A stretch of DNA of 64,000 nucleotides, taken from Candidatus Kuenenia stuttgartensis. Lineage in GTDB: Bacteria; Planctomycetota; Planctomycetia; Planctomycetales; Planctomycetaceae. The position numbers and the translations under genes are program-made. Positions 47,564 through 56,991 of this stretch are shown here, piece after piece; the first letter of the stretch is position 1, and every line of letters starts with the position of its first letter. Below the pieces are notes generated by a model that saw only the letters and a list, made by a program, of their open reading frames with translations, searched no databases and had not been told where the DNA came from. Location of the stretch: positions 62,001-126,000 of the forward strand of contig CAMAVB010000001.1 in assembly GCA_945861465.1 (NCBI GenBank), written 5' to 3'.

Positions 47564-47728
47564 ATGCACAAGCGAATACAATTCAACGACCGCACAATTT
47601 TTGCTGCCGCAGCGCTGGTGGCATTCGGAATTGTGCTGCTGTGGGTTGACCCTCTACAGATTCGCGAAAATACGGCAGGGCAGGTCGCGATTGAAAATGA
47701 CCTGACCCCGTTCTTCTCCCCCACGTAA
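47564..47728 (+). CDS. Small single-span membrane protein (54 residues)
   Basis: Not in the ORF track in this frame. Preceded by AAAGGTAA. Reads MHKRIQFNDR, then a clear membrane span (TIFAAAALVAFGIVLLWV), then a polar tail ending FFSPT. Arrangement (basic start, one span, SD) supports a real gene. No family recognised. Confidence 0.45.
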   Translation: MHKRIQFNDRTIFAAAALVAFGIVLLWVDPLQIRENTAGQVAIENDLTPFFSPT

Positions 47729-47788
47729 AGTAAAATGTCCCCTTTTGCGACCTCCCCTTTTGGTTCATATTCCGGGCCTGTCCGCCCC

Positions 47789-48826
47789 CTAGCGACTGAG
47801 CCCGACGCGACGGCGGGCAAGCAGGCAGGCGTCCCCGGCGACCTCAAAGTCCGCGCAGTTCTTCGGACGGGTGGCATAGTGGCGACAACAATACGGTGAC
47901 GCCGCCGCGCCATCCCCGTCCAACGCAACGCAAGTGCCACCAGGGCGCGGCACGATATGCTCGCCATTCAGCAGTTGCACGAGTTCCGGGTGCAACTTCC
48001 GAAACGGGTCTCGTGGAGAGACCGACAATAGATCGAAACCCTGACGACAACACGCGCCGCAACTAGCGCAGTCCTCAGCGGCCAGCTTCTGCTCCCAGCG
48101 TTCGCACGCCTGCTCATCGGCACGAACGGGGGGCGCAATTTTCCCCGGTGGCTTGTGCTGACGACAGCGCAAACCAGACTTTGCGGAAACGGCCCAGGCG
48201 CATGACCCGCAGCGTTCAGCCTCAGAGCTGGCCAACAGCGAGCCCAGGCGGTGACGGGAGCGAGTCACACTCCAAAGCGAAGACGGCTGAACCACACCAC
48301 GAACAGCGTCAGCAATCACTGCCGTGGCGGACAGGCTGCGCGTCAACACCGACTCAAATGGTGGCGTCCGAGCGAGTTGAAACCCGGTTTGAGCAATCGT
48401 AATCGCCGGATCGTCACCGTCTTTCAGAGGATCTTCCGGCAGCGCGTCCCAATATGGTCGCCAGTTGGTGGTCACGGCCATAAACGCACGCAAGCCGAAG
48501 GGTGCCGAGAGCGCCGCCTGCAGTCGATGGCAGGCGTATTCGTAGATCAAATCGCGATTGTTGGTATTCGAAAGTCCCCAGTCGGGCAGGTCCCTGGCGC
48601 GGATCCCAGACACCAGCCAGTGGCAGATTTCATGAAAAATCATCTGGGCCAGGGAGTCATCGGCATCGAAATCGGCGGCAACTGAGATCGTCAGAGTTCC
48701 TTTCCCATCGTAGGATGCGTACGCCTCAGCCGAGCGTCGCACCTCCAGCCCCAGGTCTGCAGCAGCACGAAGCCAGATCAAATCGACAGGGTCCTGGTAT
48801 TGATGAACAATTGAGCGTTCGGACAT
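47789..48826 (-). CDS. Metallopeptidase-like / YkgJ cysteine-cluster fusion
   Basis: 345 residues from the ATG at 48826; the longer ORF reads from a repeat. The N-terminal half has an HExxH motif in AQMIFHEICHWLVSGIRARD, followed by DLIYEYACHRLQ, like a zinc peptidase or SprT-type domain. A middle Cys pair (CGSCAWAVSAKSGLRCRQH) follows. The C-terminal third is a YkgJ (CxxCxxCC) cluster: CASCGACCRQGFDLLSVSP, then SPYCCRHYATRPKNCADF. YkgJ proteins bind metal through the Cys cluster. The combination in one chain is unusual; function unknown. Confidence 0.75.
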   Translation of the reverse strand: MSERSIVHQYQDPVDLIWLRAAADLGLEVRRSAEAYASYDGKGTLTISVAADFDADDSLAQMIFHEICHWLVSGIRARDLPDWGLSNTNNRDLIYEYACHRLQAALSAPFGLRAFMAVTTNWRPYWDALPEDPLKDGDDPAITIAQTGFQLARTPPFESVLTRSLSATAVIADAVRGVVQPSSLWSVTRSRHRLGSLLASSEAERCGSCAWAVSAKSGLRCRQHKPPGKIAPPVRADEQACERWEQKLAAEDCASCGACCRQGFDLLSVSPRDPFRKLHPELVQLLNGEHIVPRPGGTCVALDGDGAAASPYCCRHYATRPKNCADFEVAGDACLLARRRVGLSR

Positions 48827-48854
48827 GAATAGCCTATATGTATATTGATCGATT

Positions 48855-48915
48855 GTGGGCCACTGGCATCGCCAGTGCTTGCCATTTGTACGGAGCACTG
48901 GCAAAGCCAGTGGCA
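48855..48915. repeat. GCCACTGGC palindromic repeat
   Basis: GGGCCACTGGCATCGCCAGTGCTT at the left faces AGCACTGGCAAAGCCAGTGG at the right. Same family as the inner arms at 22282-22335. Immediately upstream of the YkgJ fusion gene. Confidence 0.6.
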
Positions 48916-48916
48916 C

Positions 48917-49396
48917 ACGTCAAGAAATGATTCACAGAGCACCAGATCTGAGCGTCGCTGAATTCTTACGAATTCAACTGCAGACTTCCGAACAATTCTT
49001 TCTGCACGTTGCCGTACAGGACAAGGTTAACAGATCCATTCAGTTCCGTTCCCCAACGATTTTTATCACCGATCGCTCTCGATTTCATCCGGCTCAGCAA
49101 TCCCGGCCCTGAATTCTAAAGCAACTAAAGGGGTCAGGAACCATCGATCTACAAGCCGCTGCTGCTCCGGGACGGCCATCCCGGTGCAGCTTTCTTCCGT
49201 AAAAACGATACGATGCCACACGAAGTGTAAACCATCGCCGCTGAACATATCAGGGGAGCTATTCGCTGGTTCTGATGCTATGCAAATCCTTCACGGCGTT
49301 GCTCTGTGGGGGCAGCTTGTTCTCGCCGTCTCTGCTATTCGCTTCACCCGTTTCCACGACTTACGCTGAACGAATACACAATCCCAAAACAGGATT
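48917..49396. other. 480-base gap with possible gene remnants
   Basis: Plus-strand fragments such as EPSIYKPLLLRDGHPGAAFF (ending in a stop near 49230) and a signal-peptide-like MLCKSFTALLCGGSLF at 49275 look protein-like but do not form a gene. Probably decayed coding sequence. Confidence 0.3.
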
Positions 49397-50293
49397 TCAC
49401 TTTTTGATCCAGCCGAGCCCAACGAGAAAACCGTCGGCTTCAGCGAGAGTCCTGGCGGAATACTCCTTGCTGTTGAAGAATCCGTGGCCCGCATCGTCGT
49501 AGCCGACCAGCTTGCATTGGCGGCTGGCCTTCTTCATCACGCTCTCGAAAGCGACAACGCTGGCATAGGGAACTGTCTTGTCCGACTTGCCATGAAGAAT
49601 CAGAGTCGGCGGCGTCTGCGGGCCGATGTGATGCGCCGGCGAGATCACTCGGGCTTCCACGCCCAATCGTTCGGCGCTGAGCTCAGGCTTGGAACCTCGG
49701 GGTTCCCAGCCTGCGATCGGAGCGAGCGCGATAGCGGGGTTGAAGAGGATCATGGCGTTCGGACGTTCGTCGCTGCCGAAGCCGCTGATCGTGCCGGTGC
49801 AGGCTGCGAGGTGGCCACCGGCGGAGCCTCCAGATGCGGCAATCTTGTTCGGATCAATGCCAAGACGCTGGGCATTTTCCCTGACCCAGGCGATGGCCGC
49901 CTTGGCGTCTTTCACGCATTCCACCACTTTGACACCATGCCGGGATTTCACGCGGTAGTCAGCGGTAATAGCGATCATGCCGCGCTTTGCGAAATGCCGT
50001 GCCTGATTCTCGAACTGGCCCGGTGATCCCGAATTCCAACCGCCACCGAAGAAAAATACTATCGCAGGTTTCGGCTCGCTGGAGTCCGACTCCCCGAAGA
50101 TCCAAAGCTTCAGGTCAGTGGAGTCGATCTTTCGGTAGGTCTCGACACGGGCGTCCTTGAATGTTGGTGGATAGGGAGGCTGGGCCAACAGCGGGGCTGC
50201 GAACAGGCAAAAAAGTAGACAAATTATCGATTTCAAAACGGATCGGTTGGTTAGATCCGAGACGATCGCTTTCTGCTGAGCTTTCCAGTGCAT
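49397..50293 (-). CDS. Secreted alpha/beta hydrolase (acetyl esterase/BD-FAE-like)
   Basis: 298 residues. Signal-anchor VLKSIICLLFCLFAAPLLAQ about 18 residues in. Hydrolase core: PAIVFFFGGGWNSGSPGQF (oxyanion-hole HGGG equivalent, here FGGG), nucleophile elbow ASGGSAGGHLAACTG, acid in LHGKSDKTVPY, and base His in DDAGHGFFN. Matches esterases of the BD-FAE/Aes group that remove acetyl or feruloyl groups from polysaccharides. Confidence 0.85.
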   Translation of the reverse strand: MHWKAQQKAIVSDLTNRSVLKSIICLLFCLFAAPLLAQPPYPPTFKDARVETYRKIDSTDLKLWIFGESDSSEPKPAIVFFFGGGWNSGSPGQFENQARHFAKRGMIAITADYRVKSRHGVKVVECVKDAKAAIAWVRENAQRLGIDPNKIAASGGSAGGHLAACTGTISGFGSDERPNAMILFNPAIALAPIAGWEPRGSKPELSAERLGVEARVISPAHHIGPQTPPTLILHGKSDKTVPYASVVAFESVMKKASRQCKLVGYDDAGHGFFNSKEYSARTLAEADGFLVGLGWIKK

Positions 50294-50407
50294 GTTCTTT
50301 GGTTCTCTCTGGTTCGTTCACTTTGGTTCGTTTGCAAGCTGTTTGCCGTCACTGATTCCTCAACAACCTATACTCCGCGCGGCCGGGACTGAGGGACGTG
50401 CTGTTAA

Positions 50408-50477
50408 GTGAGCCGTAAGGCGCTAGCCGCGGGTTGTGCATTCGGTCAGCACCGGCGGCTAGCGCCTTGCCGCTCAC
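50408..50477. repeat. GCTAGCC palindromic repeat, copy 1
   Basis: GTGAGCCGTAAGGCGCTAGC faces GGCTAGCGCCTTGCCGCTCAC with a 25-base centre. A relative lies at 58231-58290. In the 549-base gap upstream of the esterase. Confidence 0.6.
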
Positions 50478-50504
50478 AAAACCTCAAATCTGATCGCGCG
50501 GAGT

Positions 50505-50610
50505 AGAGGACCGGCGGAGAAATAACTGTCGTCTTCCGGGCGTGGGGCACGTTTGTAACGTGCCCGGCAAGATGGAATCGTGCCCCACTTAATTCTGCCG
50601 CAGTCCTTAG
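50505..50610. repeat. TAAGGACCG element, copy with GGGGCACG core
   Basis: Starts AGAGGACCGGCGGAGAAATA and ends CAGTCCTTAG; core hairpin TGGGGCACG...CGTGCCCCA. About 85% identical to the copy at 54528-54633 by eye. The rest of the gap to 50842 is AT-rich without a gene. Confidence 0.65.
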
Positions 50611-50842
50611 CCAGAATTTCATTGTCGCTGAACTCGCCTCCATAGGACGATAATCACCACCAGAAATCGGTTGTGGGAGATGCGTGCAACGCCACCATGC
50701 CGCTCGTCGGCAACAGCATAAAAACCTCAGTTTCCTTTATCAAGTGTTTGGTACTATTTACACTGTTTGCCGGTACTGTATTATTTACTCTTCCTGCCAA
50801 AAGACGAGGTCTGATGGGCCACGACGGATATGAGTGTCCATC

Positions 50843-52435
50843 CTACGATGCAGCAGGCCCGGACGACACGACGCTGGCGTCAACTGCGTTTGCATACTTT
50901 TCAAAGTTCGCGCGAAAGCGAGCGGCCAGTCTGCGAGACGCTTCCTCAAAAGCCGTTAAATTACGCCACGACAGGCTGGGCTGCATCATTTCTACTGGAA
51001 CGCCATCACACTCTGTCACGATGTCCAGCCCCATAATTGGCTCGCGTACGACCGGTGCTGCTGCCAATTGGCCGGAATGAATGCCATCGACGATCGCCCG
51101 CGTGAACCGGAGCGGCATTCGGCTGCCGGTACCATAGGATCCTCCCGACCATCCGGTGTTGACCAGCCAGACATTCGCTTCGTGTTTACGAATTTTCTCG
51201 GCCAGCAGCTTTGCGTACACGCCCGGATGCCACACCAGAAACGGCCCTCCAAAACATGGAGAAAACGTCGCTTCTGGTTCGGTCACGCCGACTTCCGTCC
51301 CAGCCACTTTCGCCGTGTATCCGCTGATGAAATAGTACATTGCCTGTTCCGGAGTGAGCCTGGCGACCGGCGGGAGAATGCCAAACGCATCACACGTCAG
51401 AAAAATAATGTCGGACGGATGAGTGGCGACACAGGGGATCCTGGCATTCCGCATGAATTCAATCGGATACGCACCACGCGTGTTCTGTGTGATTGACGTG
51501 TCGTTGAAATCCACATGGTGATGGGACTTATCGTAAACCACGTTCTCCAGCACCGTCCCGAACTTCAATGCCTCGAAAATTTCCGGTTCCGACTCCATCG
51601 TCAGGTACACGGCCTTGGCATAGCAGCCGCCTTCAATGTTGAAAACCCCGTTGTCTGACCAGCCATGTTCATCATCACCGATCAGATAGCGTTTGGGATC
51701 AGCCGACAACGTCGTCTTGCCCGTGCCGGAGAGTCCGAACAGGATCGAAGACCTGGAAGAATTACGATCCGCCGTAGCCGAACAGTGCATCGACAGGATG
51801 CCTTTGCTGGGCAGGAAATAATTCATGAACGTGAATACGGCTTTTTTCATTTCGCCGGCGTATTCTGTTCCCAGCAGCACGACTTCGCGTTTCTCCAGAC
51901 TCAGATCGACACTCGTGCGCGATGTCATGCCGGTTGTATAACGATTTGCCGGAAACCCGCCGGCGTTGTAGATTACAAAATCCGGCTCACCGAAACTCAG
52001 CAGCTCCTGATCCGTCGGTCGAATCAGCATGTTGTGCATGAACAAGGCGTGATAAGGTCGAGCACAGATGACACGGACTTTGATCCGCGTGTCGGGATCC
52101 CAGCCCGCATACGCATCGACACAATAAATTTTCGAGCGGGTGTTGAGGTAATCGATCGCGCGTTCGCGGTTGATAGAAAAGGTCATTTCGTCCTGAGGAA
52201 AATTTACAGGCCCCCACCAGACGTTGTTTTCAGAATCCGGATGCCTGACGACACGCTTGTCTTTGGGAGATCGCCCCGTCTTGTCTCCGGAATACGCGAT
52301 CAGACAACCCGTGTCGGAAATGCTGGTCCCTGGCTCGTGCCGAATGGCTTCTTCATACAAACTGCCGGGCGACAGATTTCGGAGAACATCCTTGACTGTG
52401 ATGCCGTGTGAATGCAGTGAAAATGGGGTGGCCAT
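50843..52435 (-). CDS. pckA: Phosphoenolpyruvate carboxykinase (ATP)
   Basis: About 530 residues from the ATG at 52435. Standard ATP-PEPCK landmarks: TGRSPKDKRVV, YNAGGFPANRYT, kinase-1a P-loop LFGLSGTGKTTLS, metal site FNIEGGCYAKA, and WLVNTGWSGG. It converts oxaloacetate and ATP to phosphoenolpyruvate, the first committed step of gluconeogenesis; the PEP could also feed pyruvyl transferase, which is only a metabolic link. Monocistronic; a repeat lies directly upstream. Confidence 0.96.
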   Translation of the reverse strand: MATPFSLHSHGITVKDVLRNLSPGSLYEEAIRHEPGTSISDTGCLIAYSGDKTGRSPKDKRVVRHPDSENNVWWGPVNFPQDEMTFSINRERAIDYLNTRSKIYCVDAYAGWDPDTRIKVRVICARPYHALFMHNMLIRPTDQELLSFGEPDFVIYNAGGFPANRYTTGMTSRTSVDLSLEKREVVLLGTEYAGEMKKAVFTFMNYFLPSKGILSMHCSATADRNSSRSSILFGLSGTGKTTLSADPKRYLIGDDEHGWSDNGVFNIEGGCYAKAVYLTMESEPEIFEALKFGTVLENVVYDKSHHHVDFNDTSITQNTRGAYPIEFMRNARIPCVATHPSDIIFLTCDAFGILPPVARLTPEQAMYYFISGYTAKVAGTEVGVTEPEATFSPCFGGPFLVWHPGVYAKLLAEKIRKHEANVWLVNTGWSGGSYGTGSRMPLRFTRAIVDGIHSGQLAAAPVVREPIMGLDIVTECDGVPVEMMQPSLSWRNLTAFEEASRRLAARFRANFEKYANAVDASVVSSGPAAS

Positions 52436-52468
52436 TGAGCGTGTCCTTTGAAACAAGATGATCTGTTG

Positions 52469-52598
52469 CTAAGGCGAGCGGCAGGATAGAACTTACCATC
52501 CGCAATTTGTACGACGGACTTCCAGTCCGTCGAGTAGCACCATGCGACGGACTGGAAGTCCGTCGTACCGGTAAATTCATTTCTGCCGCTCGCCTAAG
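52469..52598. repeat. GCGAGCGGCAG element, copy 1
   Basis: Terminal arms CTAAGGCGAGCGGCAG and CTGCCGCTCGCCTAAG; internal hairpin with GACGGACTTCCAGTCCGTC on one side and its partner on the other. The reverse complement of the copy at 54631-54760 matches with about one mismatch in 120 bases. In the 346-base gap between pckA and the hydrolase. Confidence 0.75.
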
Positions 52599-52781
52599 TA
52601 TCCCCGTGTTGTCGCTTTCCGTTGCGGAATGTCAATTCGAACCCCCATCTTCAGGTTCCGGCAATGCCTGAATCCATGCTTCAGGAATCAACTCGGGATG
52701 ACTGGCAGGCTTCCGTTACAACGCAACACGGATTATTGTGCGTAACCTCTAAACCAGGTGGAACTCAAACTGGAGAATACC

Positions 52782-54530
52782 ATGCGATATCTGTTTTCTG
52801 CCGTCTTGCTGTGTGTGCTGATTCCCGCGCCGGGCGTCGCCGACGAAAACTCGACGGGTGACCTGTGGTATGGAACGATGGATGTCGGAATGCGTCTGTT
52901 TCGCTTCCGTGTCGAACCCGTCCCCGAGGCCACAGATTCCTCGTCACAACAACTTGTCAGTCTGGACGAGGGTGGTCAGATCTTCCGCCTTGATGATTTT
53001 CGGCTGGACGACGCAGAACTGCGGTTTGGGCTCAAGCTGACGAAAGCCACCTACTCAGGACGGATTACCGACGGCGGCAAGACCTCAACCGGCAGTTGGA
53101 AGCAATCCGGGCAGGAGTTTGACCTGATCCTTCACAGAGTCGCTGTCGCGCCTGCGGATCGACCGGATGAGATCTGGACCGGCACCATGAATGCATTGTT
53201 TCAAAAACTCGCGATGCGGTTCCGCGTGTATCATGAAGAAGATGGAACTGAAAACTTCTATTTCGACAGCGTGTCGCAGAAATCGGGCGGATTCAAAGCC
53301 ATGCGAACTACGAAAGGCGACCAATGGACGATCAATGTCGCGTCGATCGGCGGGGCTTTCGAGGGTGTCCTGAATGCAGAGAAAACCGAAGTGACTGGCA
53401 AGTGGACTCAGGGCGGCGCAACGCTGGACCTGGTCCTGACGCGGGATGAGTCGCTCAGTGTTGAACCTGTGAAAGCCCCCGTGCGACCGCAAACCCCGAT
53501 GGCACCATTTCCATATCTTGTCGAAGGTGTTTTAATCGGAAATGAGTCCGACGGTGTCCAGCTCGCAGGGACATTGACAGTCCCCAGGACGAATCATCCA
53601 TGCCCTGCGGTCGTGCTGATTTCCGGTTCCGGGCCACAGGATCGTGATGAAACTCTTCTGGATCACAAGCCGTTCTGGGTCATCGCCGATCATCTGTCAA
53701 GACATGGGATCGCCGTGCTGCGATTTGACGATCGAGGCACGGGTGCTTCGACGGGAGATTTCTCCGCGGCAACAAGTGAGAACTTTGCTAACGATGTGGA
53801 AGCGGCATTCGAGTACTTGACACGAGACACAAGGATTGCAAAAAACTCCGTCGGACTCCTGGGACACAGCGAAGGTGGCATGATCGCACCGATGGTGGCG
53901 GCCCGCCGAAACGACGTCGCGTTTGCGATTCTTCTTGCGGGGACGGGCGTGAATGGCAAAGAAATCCTGTTGTCTCAGGGGCAGCTCATTCTTCAGGCCG
54001 AAGGTGTGACCGATGAAAATCTATTGAACACTCAGCGCGTGACGCAACTGGCATTGATAGATACCGTACTGGAAGCAGCAGCCGATGCGACACAGGACGA
54101 ACTGACTGCAGCCGCCATAAAACGACTCACCGAATCGCTGCCGAAAGAGTCATTGCCTGAAGATAATCTGACAGAAACCGTATCCGCCGGAATCCAGCGC
54201 ATGCACAGTCCCTGGTTTCGATTTTTTTTGACATACGAACCAGCCACAATCCTGCAGCGAGTCAAATGTCCGGTGCTGGCTCTGAATGGCGAAAAAGACG
54301 TGCAGGTTGATCCACGCCTGAATCTGCCCGCCATCCATGCCGCTTTGGAAAAAGGCGGCAACACGAATTTCCGAACGGTCGAGTTTCCCGCGATGAACCA
54401 TCTGTTCCAATCCTGCACGACGGGTGGACTGAGCGAATACCAGATGATCGAGGAAACAATTTCCCTGACCGTGCTGGAGACGATCACCGACTGGATCACG
54501 GAAGTGACCACCGAGAATTCGACGAAGTAA
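52782..54530 (+). CDS. Secreted alpha/beta hydrolase with N-terminal beta domain
   Basis: 582 residues from the ATG at 52782 with GGAG upstream. Signal peptide YLFSAVLLCVLIPAPGVAD. Residues about 25-230 hold two similar beta-rich segments (TKATYSGRITDGGKTSTGSW; GAFEGVLNAEKTEVTGKW). The hydrolase domain follows: VVLISGSGPQDRDE (oxyanion loop), nucleophile GLLGHSEGGMIAPMVA, acid LNGEKDVQVDP, base His in PAMNHLFQ. Close to the esterase/peptidase group with YitV/BAAT-type cores. The TAA stop is the first triplet of a TAAGGACCG repeat. The gene lies between two near-identical inverted repeats. Confidence 0.85.
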   Translation: MRYLFSAVLLCVLIPAPGVADENSTGDLWYGTMDVGMRLFRFRVEPVPEATDSSSQQLVSLDEGGQIFRLDDFRLDDAELRFGLKLTKATYSGRITDGGKTSTGSWKQSGQEFDLILHRVAVAPADRPDEIWTGTMNALFQKLAMRFRVYHEEDGTENFYFDSVSQKSGGFKAMRTTKGDQWTINVASIGGAFEGVLNAEKTEVTGKWTQGGATLDLVLTRDESLSVEPVKAPVRPQTPMAPFPYLVEGVLIGNESDGVQLAGTLTVPRTNHPCPAVVLISGSGPQDRDETLLDHKPFWVIADHLSRHGIAVLRFDDRGTGASTGDFSAATSENFANDVEAAFEYLTRDTRIAKNSVGLLGHSEGGMIAPMVAARRNDVAFAILLAGTGVNGKEILLSQGQLILQAEGVTDENLLNTQRVTQLALIDTVLEAAADATQDELTAAAIKRLTESLPKESLPEDNLTETVSAGIQRMHSPWFRFFLTYEPATILQRVKCPVLALNGEKDVQVDPRLNLPAIHAALEKGGNTNFRTVEFPAMNHLFQSCTTGGLSEYQMIEETISLTVLETITDWITEVTTENSTK

Positions 54531-54633
54531 GGACCGCTCGAGAAATAACTGTCGACTTTTGGACGTGGGGCACGTTTGTAACGTGCCTGGCACGATGGAA
54601 TCGTGCCCCACTTGTTTCTGTCTCAGTCCTTAG
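54528..54633. repeat. TAAGGACCG element, copy overlapping hydrolase stop
   Basis: Starts TAAGGACCGCTCGAGAAATA, where the first three bases are the hydrolase stop codon, and ends CAGTCCTTAG. Core hairpin GTGGGGCACG...CGTGCCCCAC. It runs directly into the next repeat. Confidence 0.7.
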
Positions 54634-54760
54634 TGCGAGCGGCAGAAGTGAATTTACCGGTACGACGGACTTCCAGTCCGTCGCATGGTGCTACTCGACG
54701 GACTGGAAGTCCGTCGTACAAATTGCGGATGGTAAGTTCTATCCTGCCGCTCGCCTTAGT
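54631..54760. repeat. GCGAGCGGCAG element, copy 2 (inverted)
   Basis: TGCGAGCGGCAG to CTGCCGCTCGCCTTAG, inverted relative to the copy at 52469. The remaining gap to 55012 has no supported gene. Confidence 0.75.
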
Positions 54761-55012
54761 GCGCGGCATGGCGCGTGCCACCGGGAACGGTTCCTGAAAA
54801 ACAGCAGGACACCTCGAGCAAAATCTTTTCCATTCTTTGGCTGCTGCAGAGAATTATTTCAAGTGTTCAAAGTAACGGGAATTCCGATTCACAGTGCTGT
54901 GATGGATTTAAGAGCGTCCATAGTCTGGTCGAAAAAGAAGAAAGGGGGCGTCGGATCATTCCGCGCGTGACTGACATGGCTTTGCGGCTTTGACTGCGTG
55001 GGAATCATCCCA

Positions 55013-56971
55013 ATGGCGATTGTGGATTTGCACTTGAAGGTTCGGCGGTTCCTGCCGATCGTGGCGTTGATCGGACTGCTGCCGACCAGTGCTGTCGAGG
55101 CACAGACTAAGCTGTCGGCCGGTCTGGTACCAATCGCCGACAAAGAACTAAATTCACCCATTGATGAAAACTCGCCGAACGCTTTGATGCGTCCCGTGCC
55201 GCTGGTCATTCAGCAGGCGAAAGACCCACTGGTGAAACTGGTCTACGAGACTCGTGAAGCTCAGCGGCGGAGATTGTTGTCCACTTCAGAGAACACCCCA
55301 TGGCAGATCATGCACGGGATGCTTGCCCTCCGGGAAGAGTTTCTGATTCGACACAATGGTGAGCCTGTCAACTGTCTCGAATGGATCAAAACCGGACCGA
55401 CCTTTGAAAACGAAAACTGGTTTGAAAAGACTCAGGTTCGTGTGCTGACTCAGCGGGGCGGCAAGAATTCCTGGGAAATGATGACGGTTGGTCGCGGCCA
55501 TCCCTACAACAAGCCGTACGCATTCGAAGGTCACATCAATCAGTTCGTCGCGATCCTGTCGATGAGCGGAGTGCCGCTGGAAACACAGTTCAATACGCCA
55601 CAGGGCCCGGTCTCCATGCGTGACATGCTCACGTATGCCAAGATGACTGTCAACGAGAAAGATGAAGTGACCTGGACGCTGTGGGCGCTCAGTCGTTATC
55701 TGCCTCCGGATGCCGAATGGACCAATGCGAAGGGCGAAAAATGGAGCATCGAACGCCTTGTGAAAATCGAGACGGCAAAATCTCTACAGGGAGCGCCTTG
55801 TGGCGGAACACATGGTCTGTTCGCTTTGGCTCATGCGCGCAACGTGTATCTCCGATCCGGCAAACCACTCGTGGGTGTCTGGCAGGAAGCCGAATTTAAG
55901 ATTCGCCGCTACATTCAGACGGCTCGGATGCAGCAAAACTCCAACGGCACGCTGTCGTCGAACTATTTCCGAGGCCGTGAGTATAAGCAGAACTTCGACA
56001 AGCGGATGGCCAGCAGCGGACATCTGCTGGAGTTTCTGATGATGGCCTTGCCTTCGCAGGAATTGAACGCCCCCTGGGTACGTCGCGCGATCGAAGCAAC
56101 GGCCAACGATCTGATGGCAAATCGGAACACTGAGGTGTTCTGTTCGCCGCTGTATCATGCAACCAGTGCGCTGAGTGTCTATCTCGATCGGATCACAACA
56201 GCGGCTCCGAATATTGCCCAAGGCGCACCGAAGACCCGTACGATTTCAAACAGCAAGGAACTCAAGACGGAGGATGCGGCACCGACCAGGCCCGTCGTGG
56301 ATGAGCCGGAAGCCGTCACAGCGGAAGATGTCCACTCGGAAGCGGTCAAAACGCCGGTGATGGAATCGTCCCGTGTCGATTCGAATGGAGCACCAAAAGC
56401 ATTGACCGAGCCAGTTACCACAGTGCCGGATGTGCCAGTGCAGGCGGAAACCGGATCTCGACTGGCACCAGGCGAAGCGACTCCTGAACCACAGCCAGCG
56501 CGGGAACCAGTTTCGGGTGAATCGATTCCGCTTAAAGTGGAATCGGGCGGGGTAGACAAGATCCGCGTTTTTGGGCCGAGGTCGGCACCAGCAACCCACA
56601 TCACGCCGAAATCTAATCCAGCTGCTGACAAGATCCGCGTCGATGTGTCGCAGCTGATGCCCAACGATAGTCTCGCATCCAAACTTCAAATCACTGTGTC
56701 CAGCCAGGCGGCCCTTGGAATTCCTGTGGCTGCTCCGCAAGGTCCGGCAACTCCCGCACCGCCAGTGCCGGCGCCGTGCGAACTGCTTTTTACGCTGCCG
56801 GACGACCAACTGGTGCCGACACCGGTCGCTGATCCTTCGTCGGAACAACCCGACGACAAAGAACTTCCGCCCGCAGAGTTGCCCACAAACAAGAAGTCCG
56901 AACGCTGGAGGGCCACGCCGCCCGAGCGCCGGAAAGTGATCGTCGTGGAAGAAAAAAATCGTGGCGTGTAA
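55013..56971 (+). CDS. Secreted helical protein with Pro-rich C-terminal tail
   Basis: 652 residues from the ATG at 55013 (a GTG 15 bases earlier is possible). Signal peptide FLPIVALIGLLPTSAVEAQ. Residues 60-400 are helical, with WQIMHGMLALREEFLIRHNG, SMRDMLTYAKMTVNEKDEVT and APCGGTHGLFALAHA, suggestive of an alpha/alpha toroid like terpene cyclase or glycosidase folds, without catalytic motifs I can name. The last 250 residues are Pro/Glu/Thr rich (TPAPPVPAPC) and end in a basic stretch. Homologues are common in planctomycetes; function unknown. Confidence 0.7.
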   Translation: MAIVDLHLKVRRFLPIVALIGLLPTSAVEAQTKLSAGLVPIADKELNSPIDENSPNALMRPVPLVIQQAKDPLVKLVYETREAQRRRLLSTSENTPWQIMHGMLALREEFLIRHNGEPVNCLEWIKTGPTFENENWFEKTQVRVLTQRGGKNSWEMMTVGRGHPYNKPYAFEGHINQFVAILSMSGVPLETQFNTPQGPVSMRDMLTYAKMTVNEKDEVTWTLWALSRYLPPDAEWTNAKGEKWSIERLVKIETAKSLQGAPCGGTHGLFALAHARNVYLRSGKPLVGVWQEAEFKIRRYIQTARMQQNSNGTLSSNYFRGREYKQNFDKRMASSGHLLEFLMMALPSQELNAPWVRRAIEATANDLMANRNTEVFCSPLYHATSALSVYLDRITTAAPNIAQGAPKTRTISNSKELKTEDAAPTRPVVDEPEAVTAEDVHSEAVKTPVMESSRVDSNGAPKALTEPVTTVPDVPVQAETGSRLAPGEATPEPQPAREPVSGESIPLKVESGGVDKIRVFGPRSAPATHITPKSNPAADKIRVDVSQLMPNDSLASKLQITVSSQAALGIPVAAPQGPATPAPPVPAPCELLFTLPDDQLVPTPVADPSSEQPDDKELPPAELPTNKKSERWRATPPERRKVIVVEEKNRGV

Positions 56972-56991
56972 GTCTGGCGTGTCATCCTTGA

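Noticed and set aside
50673-51080. Plus-strand ORF with a hydrophobic N-terminus
   Set aside because: Mostly antisense to the 3' end of pckA; the hydrophobic part comes from an AT-rich intergenic tract.
52353-54797. Two ORFs sharing NLPVRRTSSPSHGATRRTG
   Set aside because: The shared sequence is translated from the inverted interspersed repeat, not from a protein gene.
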